From the NCBI RefSeq assembly GCF_902459465.1, contig NC_047062.1, forward strand, positions 24,061,919 through 24,125,918: a stretch of DNA of 64,000 nucleotides, given 5' to 3'. Numbering within the stretch: the first letter of the stretch is position 1; every line of letters starts with the position of its first letter. Source of the stretch: Asterias rubens. Its lineage: Eukaryota; Echinodermata; Asteroidea; Forcipulatida; Asteriidae. The position numbers and the translations under genes were made by a program. The notes below the pieces were generated by a model. That model was given only the letters and a program-made list of their open reading frames with translations. It did not search any database and was not told the DNA's origin. Positions 21,189-32,700 of the stretch are shown here, piece after piece.

Positions 21189-24100
21189 ATGGAGGAGTAT
21201 TTCTACCTCCAAGATCAAACCAAGCAGGTAAAGTCATTGCATCTTGGTCATTGGAGGTTGTTGGTCATTGTTTCAATCGCTTATGGTTTATCAAATCTCT
21301 AATGTATAGGAGCACCGCTAAGATGCAGTAATTGTACCTTTGTGGAATGCTGAATTCAAGCACAGATTTGACAGGAGTGCCGATGATAAAGTTTGGTGTA
21401 AAAAATGTTTTTTTCCCCATGCTTTACACAGGATTCGGACGCACAAGAGCGCGATGAAGCTGTGTTTGAAAACGCAAGTCAGTTGTTTTCTTGGGACGCT
21501 GTCGCACAGAGAGAGATTAAAGAAGGTGTCATGGCCCTTCAAGATCGACTAAGGGTAAGTTGGTTCTTTGTCTTCTTGTATGTTTTAACTGCGCTTCAAA
21601 ACACTTTAAAGGCACTGGATACTATTGGTATATACACAAAATTATTGTTAGCATAAAACGTACTTTGTAACGAACAATGGAGAGCTGTTGATAGTATAAA
21701 ACAGTCGGAAACGGCTTCTTCTGAAGTAACGTAGCCTTTTTAGATAGAGGTAATTTCTCACAGAATTAGTAATAAAAGACTTCAGGCCAGAAGCCTTTTA
21801 TGAGGCATCTACAAGCCCAAAGATTTTTGCAACACGGTTTTTTCTTCTTTCACTTTCCTTTTGCAACTTTGATGAACAATTAGTCAAAAATGTTATGTTG
21901 TGCATATGTTGGAATACCCCTTCAACCATGAAACCGCATAACAACTCACTAGATAATATAGTATATGAATAACTAAAAGAAACAGGTAGACAAGTTAATA
22001 AACAATAACTTTATCAACACGGTGTGGTCTTATCCATCTAATGAAATAGATCACGAAGGCTGCTATGACCTAGAAATGAATGTCAACTTACCGCCCACAT
22101 ATTCCCATCGGGGGTTCTGATCCGGTTTGTTTTAAACCCTTGTATCCGGGCGAGTCAGCATCGACTCCCAGTTCTGTCTTGGTATTTATTTAAGCAACAT
22201 ACCTAAAGGACACATTATTGAAACAATGGGTTAACATTCCGAGTAATTTCTGTATAATGGCATTATATTCTATGTTCTAATCTCAACATATTATACAATT
22301 GCCAGTGATTGTTTTGCTCAGAACTCGGGAAAGCACTCATATAGGTGCAAACACACATCGGTGTAAGGGTAAAAACCAAAATTAATATTCTTTATCCCAA
22401 ATGCAAATTTAACATCTTAATCTATATTGGTAAGGCTCCTGAACAGTTTGTTTCGTGTGGAACTATACATAGAAAATCAAATTGAGGTACAGACGCTCAA
22501 AATGTAATTGTTGTAAAAAAATCTATATATATTTAATGTTCGTATCACTTTTCCTCAGGGATCAACTCCTTTGTGTTTTGTGGAACACCCGTTAGTACGG
22601 ATGCGTATAAAAGGCCGCTACATGTATCAAATCTATCTTATAATGTACGTACACGTAAACTTATCGTGTACGTACATGATAAGTTTTGAAGTTATCGTGT
22701 ACGTAAACACGATAAGAGAGATTTTGTGTTATTCATGGGGCGGCAATAAAATGCGCTTCCGTAAGTTAAGGCCTAATTCAGTTTTTTCTTCTTTTTTTCC
22801 ATTATTTTTCCAGCAGCTTGAGATGAAGCTAAGTGACTGTGCTGAACTGTACGAGAAACGACGTGAGAGGCTAGTACTAAAGCACAGAGACGCACGGACA
22901 GCTCATGTATGCAACCGTATCTTGATTTGCTCCTGTCTTATGGTCTTAATATCATACATCATAAGATGCCTGCAGACTCCACATGAACTTTGTTTCCAAG
23001 AACATTGACTATGAAGGACTCCAGAGGGAGCCCTGTCTAAGCTACAAGTAAACTTTCTTTGGTTTATAAAGGTATATGCCAATGCTTTATAGTTTTCACA
23101 CCAAACAACAAATCTATGACATGTTTTACCATGTCTTCGAGAGTTGAAGCCAAACATACAACGTGTTCTTTGTGTAAACATGTATATGCCCATACACGCT
23201 TATCTTTGAGAAACTGGCAATTGAAATAAAAACAGAGGGGAAGGACTCATTTTCTCTGACACAGTCCTACGTAAAGGCCTATACGGAAATTATTTCTTAT
23301 TACCATAACGGTACTTGTGCATCAAGTTTATTAAAAAGTAAGCTGTATAGGATTGCAAATCGGAATTGTTTTTGTTTTAGTCAATACCATGCATGTGTTA
23401 TACCTTTAAAGGTTGATCATTTTTGGCATATTATTTTGAGTTGTAGATATCTTGAAGGTAACGTGAAAAAATCAGAATTTTGATAATCTAGAAATTTAGT
23501 ATGAAAATATTAATGCATATTATATCAGAGGAATTCTTTTTACAAAACAACTTAAAAATTTGAAGAGAATTTTTCTTTTTTATTATAATCTGGTATATTT
23601 GGTTCACTGATAATAAAGCAGAGTTCAACCAGGTCAGCTTATCGGTGAAGTTTGCATAGTATTTGACACCGGGGACCCCTGGTATAAACACAGCAGCTAT
23701 AAATACACCAACGTCACGCTATAGAATTTTGAATAGCGGCTGTATTGGATGACTGTAATAATGCACTCTGTTGGATTACAGAATTGAGACACATTCTCGG
23801 TTGACTGTATACTCTACCATGGGAAATAACCTATTTTACAACTGCATTGCAAACGGTGTGTAGCATAGTTTCTAGGACAACCAGTGATAATTATCGTTTA
23901 ATGAAGCCGGTAGATATATAGTTGTACTGCTTTTCCAGATCATTTAGAATTGAGACACGTTCTCGGTTGACTGTATATAACTCTACCATCGGAAATAAAC
24001 TATATCACAACTGCATTGCAAACGGTGTGTAGAATATCTAGGACAACCAGTGATAATTGTTGTTTAATGAGGCCGGTAGACAGTAGTACTGCTTTTCCAG

Positions 24101-25335
24101 ATCACTTACTACAGCCGAACATGACAGAACACTCTCAACTTGGTAAATCGACTGGTTGTGATGAGAAGCGAGTGTTGCGGAGATCCCATAGCAACGTTGA
24201 GATTGCTGACATCAACAAGGTAAAACAAGTGACGATACATAGGCCTATTTATTTTGTATTCTTATGGGATGACAATGATGTATTGAAGGATGCAATGCTT
24301 TTATGTCGTACGCTCATTTGCAGGTAACTGTTTGATTTTGAGGACTGTTTGATACAACATTGTTAAAGTGAGGTCCCAGTGATGAAAACTGTTTTGGACG
24401 ACTGCCTATGTACTTTGTACGAACCGTTATACATCGTGTACATACACACAGTTGTATAATATTATGACGACTCGTTTTTTTTTTTATATCAAAAGTGAAT
24501 TGCATATATCACAAGGGGAGTTAAGGGCACGACTTACTCACTTTTGTCACAAAACAAAAACCATTTTGCGCGTGAATATTGTATCAATCCGCTAACACTT
24601 TCTTTATAATGAGCCAGGAAAATCGGTCCGCCGTAGAATCTGTCCCCCAAAGGGAAAAAAACGTACGCCGTAGAATCTGTCCCCCAAAGGGAAAAAAAAA
24701 CGTAAGCAGTAGGATGGCGCTATCAGAAGTAGTTTGTAAATAGTTACCCGTATTTGGAGGGGGGGGGCACCATAATCTCCGGGAGGGGGGGGGGGGCGGG
24801 GCTGAATCTCCTGCCAAATCTACATAGATTTAATTTCACTCTTCTATAGGTTCGTCGACGTCGGCGTAGGTCGTCCGACATCCAGCGAGAGTTCGTACTC
24901 ATTAGAGAAGAACGACAGCTCGCTCTAGAACGAGACTCCCTCAAGGACACCCTGCTACAACTCACGGCAAAAGTTAAAAAACTAAAAGTTCAACTTGGGC
25001 GTCAGCAGCACCGCCCCCAACGCTCCGAATTGGAGATCCCACTTAAAGGGAGCATCCTTGAGTGTGATGACTGGACGGGGCTAATGGACTCTCTGTCCCA
25101 TTTTTTCCTAGTGAGTCTGACAGTATTAATCCTTGTTTGGTTCACCGTCTGTTTGAGCAGATTCGCTGCCATTTTTATCTTGCCGGAGCTCCATCTAGAA
25201 TGTGGCATCTTTCCGATGACGACAGAGGGCGCTTTAGATGTAAACCAGGGGAGGACAACATTGTCATGGCAACTAATCACTGGACAGCATCCCTGCCAGC
25301 CTGCCTATTTGCAATGCGATGACCTCACTAGTTGA
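21189..25335 (+). CDS. Orphan coiled-coil protein with hydrophobic segment
   Basis: Five exons, 21,189-21,227, 21,432-21,554, 22,814-22,906, 24,115-24,219 and 24,850-25,335, all join in phase 0 with consensus splice sites and give 281 residues. The first exon is MEEYFYLQDQTKQ. Exons 2-3 are charged and helical (REIKEGVMALQDRLR, YEKRRERLVLKHRD). Exon 4 is polar with the basic-Ser motif RVLRRSHSNVE. Exon 5 starts with VRRRRRRSSD, continues as a coiled coil (ERDSLKDTLLQLTAKVKKL) and ends with a ~25 residue hydrophobic span (FFLVSLTVLILVWFTVCL) plus a ~60 residue tail. I do not recognise the family; LRMP/IRAG-like or KASH-like tail-anchored proteins share only the general layout. The long tail after the span argues against a simple tail anchor. 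An upstream exon is possible. Confidence 0.6.
21607..21925 (+). repeat. P1 MITE, copy 3 (diverged)
   Basis: 'aaaggcactggatactattg', 'aacgaacaatggagagctgt' and 'acggcttcttctgaagtaac' align to the family, but the 3' half is degraded. It lies in intron 2 of the coiled-coil gene. Confidence 0.6.
22642..22717 (+). repeat. Cluster of 'cgtgtacgta' direct and inverted repeats
   Basis: 'aacttatcgtgtacgtac', 'gttatcgtgtacgtaaac' and 'aacacgataagag' form interleaved direct and inverted repeats of about 20 bp in intron 2 of the coiled-coil gene. Confidence 0.6.
23781..24107 (+). repeat. ~166 bp tandem duplication before exon 4 of the coiled-coil gene
   Basis: Copy 1 (23,781-23,946) and copy 2 (23,947-24,107) both start 'gaattgagacac' and end 'tgcttttccagatca'. 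The second copy ends eight bases before the exon-4 start at 24,115. The duplication therefore includes the branch-point/polypyrimidine region. Confidence 0.85.
24620..24705 (+). repeat. Short tandem duplication (~37 bp unit)
   Basis: 'gtagaatctgtcccccaaag' plus an A-rich 'ggaaaaaaacgta' occurs twice back to back. Confidence 0.8.
24757..24802 (+). repeat. G-rich tract with quadruplex potential
   Basis: Two long G runs (~10 and ~13) and GGGG/GGG groups lie within 50 bp, about 50 bp upstream of the exon-5 acceptor of the coiled-coil gene. Confidence 0.8.
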
Positions 25336-26688
25336 GTATCTCCATCATGGTATGGTTGCATGGTTTACCAGAAATAACCACACTATAATGAGAGAACGGG
25401 CATTTCAAGTTTCCAATATTGATGGTGGATTGTTGTTAGCTACTTTAGCGTCTTTAAACGAGTTACAAGCAATCTGTTGTGATTCAGTTTGAACTGGAGC
25501 ATGGAAACAGTGCGTAGAACGAACGCAGCCATGGTATTTTAGTAGTACAAAGAAACGGCGGTTACTTCTTTCCAAGTTGACATAAACACACCCATCCTTA
25601 CAAATCAGGTTTGCCGAGCCAGGAGTTGCCGAAAAATGGCGTGAAACCGTTATGGTCATAAATACGGTACAGTATGAAATGAGATTATGCATGACTTGGT
25701 TATGTAACTAAACCTTGCTCAACAGAATACAATGTTCAGTGTACAACTGATCTGCAGAAACATTTAGGGCAAAGGGATATTTGTTTCCCCTTTTTAAAAT
25801 TCTATTCATATTTTGTTCATCTTGACTTGACCTTTCCCCTCCAATCAACTCTGTTGAACTCGTCCATACACATCTGACAATAGTAAAGCTTTGTACATTC
25901 TGGAAACTAACACTCATGCATCACAGCCTGACTTTGTTTTCACTTTTATTCAATTATAAAAAATTGAGGTTTCACGGTACAGCCATTGCAAAACTCAATG
26001 AGAACGAAGTACTTGACATGTATGTACATTCGGAAATAACAACAAACAAATTACTCATTGCTACAACAAAAGGATAGTTTTAAAAGGCTAAAAAATACTT
26101 AAACAATGTAATTTTTAAAAGCTGTGTTGTTAAATATTTACATTACAAATATGAAAATCAGTTAAAATTAACAATATTTCGTAACATCGTAAAAATCAGC
26201 ACCCCTATAGAAAACCATTCCATACGCAAACTTCGCCGCACTTTCCATGTTTCTGATTTCGAATCACAAGTTTATGATTTGTCAAAAATTTATAGCAATG
26301 AACAAGTACAAAATGTTTTATTTCGAATTACTGACGGACCACTTGTGAAAAAGAATTGGTGGTAACGTTCAGAGCAACACACACTACATTGGTTTGATGA
26401 GTACAGTGTATAACTTATGTGGAAATCGTCAACACGGACCAATTGCATAAACATGATAGGAAATAAAGGTGGCCAGAACGAAAATTGCAGCCATCCAAAC
26501 TAGACCACTAGATCACTAGTAGCTTAGACAAACAAGACTTGAAACATCTCAACCAATCAGATCACCAGTAGCTCAAAGACTGAGACACATCAACCAATCC
26601 GATCACTAATAGCTCAAAGATTGAAACACCTCAACCAATCAGATCACCAATAGCTCAAATTAACATAAAATGAAGGCACCTCAACCAA
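25336..26688. other. Interval between the coiled-coil gene (+) and GalNAc-transferase gene 1 (-)
   Basis: Convergent 3' ends. Minus-strand AATAAA motifs at 25,945-25,950 and 26,317-26,322 may end the GalNAc-transferase transcript. A degenerate minisatellite occupies 26,513-26,702. No other gene was seen. Confidence 0.5.
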
Positions 26689-26702
26689 TCAGATCACCAG
26701 TG
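26513..26702 (+). repeat. Degenerate ~45-50 bp minisatellite at the stop codon of GalNAc-transferase gene 1
   Basis: 'cctcaaccaatcagatcacc' with 'agtagctcaaagactga' recurs four times with small changes. The last unit contains the stop codon of the gene (26,689-26,691, minus strand). Confidence 0.8.
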
Positions 26703-29700
26703 TGTCCAAAAGGAAAGGATCATCGAATGTCCAGAGCTGAGGATCATAATTCCTCCCGCATGAGGATACTTGTATCTTGAGACCAGCTCGTTCAAGACAC
26801 TTGTGTTGACTTCGTCGCATGAGGGTGCTCTTCTCCTATAAGAAATAGACCGATGCAATTACTTAGAGTTCAAAATTATGTGGTGATCTGGCTTCGTTTT
26901 ATTTTTCCCTTTAAGTTATGACAGTCTAGCCCAAAATTAGTGTCAACCTTCTTGTTTTAACCCCCCCCCCCCCCACCCTTTCCCTCTCTAATCTACAAAC
27001 TGTAAATTGTATGTAACATTTATTTGCGTGCCATTTTCATGTCAGTTTACATAAATTTGTATTTTGTGTACAAATAGTTCTCTGAATGGTATATCACATT
27101 TCTGGAAAGTACATTTATTTCCGTCCTCCACTTTTAATAAAACGTTAAAAAACATACCCGGGACTGTGTGCATATTTTGAATGTGTTCGTTTTGATTTCC
27201 GCAATTGGGCAGTTCAATTTTCTCGCCCTTTACAGAAATGCAGACTCGGTCAGTACCGTTGAGGAATTGTTTGTTTTTCTTCTCAGTAAAAACCAATCGT
27301 TAAATTATCTGTAATAACTATTTTTGTGTTAAGCCAATTAGTGAGATTAATGCCATTAATTACCTGATTATATTGCCAATCTGTGATGACATTTGGACTA
27401 TTACAGGCTGTGATAATTACAGTTTGTGCCCTCTGTCCAAGGCAGAGATCGTTAACTCGTATATCACCAGCAGTGGTCAGGCGAAAGAACTAGGACAGCA
27501 AAAAGATTTAAACAAACAGCTATTAAATTTATCATTGTGACGTCCGTCCACGAGCATAACTGCATTTACTTCGTGTTATGAGGTCCATTTATCATAGTTA
27601 TGGTACATGTACATGTATAATGTCAAACTATCAAACAATTGGCATGCACATCATTTTAACATCATTAAAAACACAAAAGGTAGATAATAAATTTAATAGC
27701 AGTCGATTGAAAAATAGATAATCCAAAGAGGGGAAAAGTACATGAAGTTATTTCTTTACTGCATATCATAAGTTTTACCTGGTTCCCACCCATGCCGTGA
27801 CATTTGTACATAGTTAACTCCACTCCTTCGTTGACGGGTACCTTGTTTTTTGTATCTAAACAAAACTCAGTGTCAAGTCCACGAATCTGGAAAAGGAAAT
27901 GAAAAATGCAAGTGCGGTAATGGAAGGAGGAATACATGTATATCCAATATCATTTAAGTATAATGGAGTTTAAATCATCACCTCCCCCAAAAAGGAGAAA
28001 GGAAGATAGGATCTAGACTAAATCAAAGTGCTCCATATACAATGATCTCATCACGCTGTGCACCTTAGAGCCATTAAATACACGGACAAGTAAGAAGTGT
28101 CTGTGTTAAAATGGTAATTGGAAGTGGAAAACAACAAGTTTCACTCAACAGATTGTTGCAAAAGTGAGACTGTATTCTCAATGTTGTATCTGGACTCAGA
28201 TGAATTAGTTTGCCTAGGGTGTTAACAAGATTAACGTATTTGTATGTTGAATCGCATAAAGTAATATAACACATTTACCTTTAAAAACTTGGTAGTTTAT
28301 TTTCAAAATTTACTTTTCTTAACAGCCGGGTACACAATACCAAAATGTATGTTTAGCATAAGACCTATATCTCTTACCTCGCCAGTCACAACGAGTTTAG
28401 GTGGTAGAGGGTAGTTACTGGTCAAATCATACGCCACTTCATTCAGGTACCACCCAAAACTCTGACATTTCTTCTCGCGACGTAGTAGAACCTGCCTGCT
28501 GACGTCACCGATATTGAAGGAGGGCGCCCTCATGTAGGGCCTGCTGGCATACAGGTAGTCCTTGTACTCGTCCATCCATACCTCGGCAACCCTAGCAATG
28601 TTCTGTTAAAACACGATTGACACTATGAGTCAGTATACATACAAGTACTTTCACATTTTAAGCCAAATCAAGGTCAAGTTAACATCACCTCTAAGAACGA
28701 ACTGATTGAGAAGTTGCTCACAAGTCAGTGACTCTCAGATCAGAACTACGCCTCACATTGTCTGAGGACTCTGCCCAGGTGACCCTACCGGAGGTCAATG
28801 ACCTTTCCTCACTACTAAAGAAAAAGCTTCGATCTTGAGTCATCGAATGACAATAAGTTCACAATAGATGCTGTACATGCATTTCTTTTAAACTAAATGA
28901 CTTCATCTTTTCTTTTACCTCATCTTTAGCCTTACCATCCGACAGAGATACTGAGCATGGGAGTTTGACATTGCAGCTGGGTTAATTCGGCAACCCCTTA
29001 CTCTCTTGTCAACCTGTCTCAGCGTATGACTCCAGTGTGGAACCACCAAGCATCTTGGGGAGCAAAGCGCTCAGTCACCACAACTAAGACTTACCAATGG
29101 CACTGGCAGAACACACTGCGTCAGCGTCGAGACGACTTTCTCAACGGGCGTGCCATTTATCGCCGATGGGGAAATCAAGATGAGTGTGAGTAACTCTTTC
29201 TCAGTCGGTGAAAACAAGGGTAGTTCCAACACCCAATCTGATGAGTGGAGCTTTAATCTGCCCGCTACGGTCAAAGCTCAAACCATGCTGAGAGTTCAGG
29301 TGAACATCCAGCAGGGGAAGATTGATGTTCCTTTCACTGCGATGTTGAGGAAGGGGAACCGAACCTGGAAGGAGATCGGGACATTCAAGGGAACCCAAAG
29401 CTTCAATCTGAAAGTAGACTACACAGAGACACCACTGTAGACCTTCACGGCTAAAGCCCGGTTAATTTTTCCTACGAATGCGAATGCGATAGGAATTTTG
29501 ACATCATAAATTCGCAACGAATAACTCACGTCAGTTGACTTGTGATCAACTCCTGCGAAAAATTCGCTGCAACATCACATTTGCATTTCGCAAGAAGTAT
29601 GAACCGGGCTTAAGACGTGGATCCCATGGGGGTAGGTCCAGCGGTCCGGATCCCTCTTTGCCCTCGGCGACTTTTGTTTTTCCTTTTAAATTTGCGCCAT

Positions 29701-32700
29701 CACACCTTATAGCTCCAAACTTGCTGCAGACCATAGCTCACAAAATGGCAGGAAATTGACTGAAGTTGAGTCCCTTGCATAACTTGTATCGCTGCTGGTA
29801 CGCTTTAGAATGTAAAGCGCTTAGAGAATTAAGTGTTAGTTATTAGGCGCTATATAAATCGAAAGTTATTATGTTATTATTATTAATGTTAAAATAGTGA
29901 CCGCAAGAATATGTCACATCAATGAGACACGTTACAATTACAGATAAACGTAAACAAACCATCCTTTTATCGACTTTTATGAATAAGTATAATTTCAATT
30001 TCATAAAATGAGAACAGTTTCGTCTCCAGAGTTTACCATTTTTGTAAAAATTCTTTGTTTTACGCAAATACGCAACATAATTGTTTACAACATTGAAGAC
30101 TATCAAATAAAGACAGTAATAAAGACAATAACATCATGTATACCCTTGATAAAGGGGGTGGTATGTTTACTTAGCATAACAATTGAGTGGAGTCTTAGCC
30201 GTTAATCTTATTTTACTAAGCAAATATTTTTTGCCTAAGCAAAATTTGGGGCTTGAACAGCTCTATGAAATTGGCCCCTGTGGGTTTTTAGTTATCAGAA
30301 TGTGGGTTCGAATCCCCATCATGACGCTTATGTTTTTGAGCAAAACACCTTTACAGGTCGGTATGTGTTTGAAAAAAACCTTTTGAGTGCCACAGCAGCC
30401 CTGGTCTGTATACTTTCAAGGGAGCTTAGCAATATTACATGAATATTATTGGCCCAACGACAAAGGCACTAGCCGAATGAAAAACGCATGGATAAGTTAT
30501 TGTAATGTGCGCTTTGTAAGAAATAATTATGATTATTATATTTTATCACAACCGCGATGTTTACCTTCAGAGACAGCTCGAAGTTTTCTCCTCCGTACAT
30601 CTTCAGCCCGAGGTCGAAGCCTCCGAGCTCAAGAAAGTAAGATTTGTACATTGCAAATACCGTCCCTGAAAATGCAGGAGACCTGATGGAAGAAAGATAA
30701 AAGTTCAAAATCAAATGCTATGCTGAATGTTTAGTATACAGTCGACTCTCGTCAAAACAAGGTCACCTGGACTCGCCTAGTGACCTCTATAACAGGAACA
30801 ACGTTATAAGAGGACGATACAACAAAGAACAAAGCGAAATTGAGATTATTTACTTAAAAACCTTAGAATTAAACACTGTATACTCAGTACTTTGAGGGAA
30901 AAAATCGACAGGCTAATTACTCGGTGGGATTCAAACCCATGACGTTTGCGTCGCTTTGTAGAACAAACTGTTGTTGGCATTCTCCAAAATAATTCAAGAA
31001 AATTTAGTCCAATATATATCTATTTTTTTTTTAAATAGAACCCTCTGTGAGGGTCCATCTGGTTTCATATTTACCTGTAAGGTTCTGTTTTATACCGACG
31101 AGCTTTCCTCTCTCTATCTGGTAATTTTTGGACCCGTTTATAATCCATATTCCAATCGAACATCCCACGGGCCAGCCTTCCACTACCTTGTGGGTATAGT
31201 CGATAATCCATGTTATCAATTATATCGATTATTGGTACAGCTATCGATGTCCTGACGTGGGATAAAGTTAAATATGAATTGATTAACATGTGTTACACAT
31301 AATATTGAGGTAATGCCCGCAAAACTTGAATAAAATTCTCGTTATTGAACACGGAACGAGATCAGGGAGAACATAAGTGCTAGAGAAACTTTGACTAGAT
31401 GCTTAAAGGCAGTGGACTCTATTGGTAATTACTCAAAATAATTATCAGCATAAAACCTTACTTGGTAGTGAGTAATGGGGAGAGGTTGATAGTATAACAA
31501 ACTGTGAAAAACGTCTCCCTCTGAAGTGACGTAGTTTACGAGAAAGAAGTAATTTTCCACAAATTTGATTTCGAGACCTCAAGTTTAGAACTTGAGGTCT
31601 CGAAATCAAGCATCTGAAAGCACACAACTTCGTGTGACAAGGGTGTTTTTTCTTTCATTATTATCTCGCAACTTCGATGACCAGCTGAGCTCAAATTTTC
31701 ACAGGTTTGTTATTTTATGCAAATGTTGAGATACACCAAGTGAGAAGATTTGTCTTTGACAGTTACCAATAGTGTCCAGTGTCTTTAACAGCTATTTGTT
31801 TTGAGATTGTGATGAACAACCCTCCAACATACACAAATACAAAGTAATAACTTTCATGCGAAAATTACTATATGGTTATTCATCTAGATTATCAATTGTT
31901 TTGTTTTTGGCCCAGCAGCTTTTTCTGATAGCAGCATGCTTCTATAGCAGACGAGAAGGCGGTGAGATGCGTACGATCCTGGCCAAACATTTGAAGAGCT
32001 TAGATGATGGCCTCGAAATGTTAATATTTCATCCTGCAGTAACTGGAAAACAATAACCAACTGGTTCGTGTATAATATTTAATCCTCTTAACCGTGTATC
32101 TGTAATTTCCAATGGGACTTTCTTTTTCTTAAGCAAAGTGTTCCTATAGCTAACACTCACCGATTCGTAGCCAAGACAGAGAGCAGTGGAGCAAGCCAGT
32201 TTGTTCCGACCTCGCAGTGAGCGTCCATGGATACGATGACCGGGGCTGAGGCTCGAGTGAACCCATACATCCTTGCCCCGATCACACCCTCTCGTTTACG
32301 GGTACGGATCAGTTTGACTATCCCTGCTAGCTTCACAGTTTTTATGTAGTCATCTAACTGCTTACGCAGATGCTCTGCAAATAAATTAGTAAAAGGTCAT
32401 AATCCATCATTGTTATTCTTTTAAGAAAACAAATCATTTATCTAGCAAATCTAGCTTTTAAGAAAAGAACCCCCCCCCCGATAATTGTTTTTTAATAGAA
32501 TTTGTGAGCGCTTGTTCACAATGTGAATACTCGTGCAATATTCCTGCCAAAATTATACTCTCATCAGGGTATTAAAAACTGACCATTGTTCTGCGACAGT
32601 GTAGGTTTAAATATCAGGGTGAGTGATACTTTTACAGTAAGTCGTCTTTGTGAGATTTTTCACGGCAAGTCGCCAGCTGATGTGCAGTAAGTCAACTAAC

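Noticed and set aside
28780-28830. Minus-strand 'ctccggtagggtcacctggg' as a decayed PCSRVGH exon
   Set aside because: Only a short resemblance, out of frame, with no preceding WxCGG motif or acceptor.
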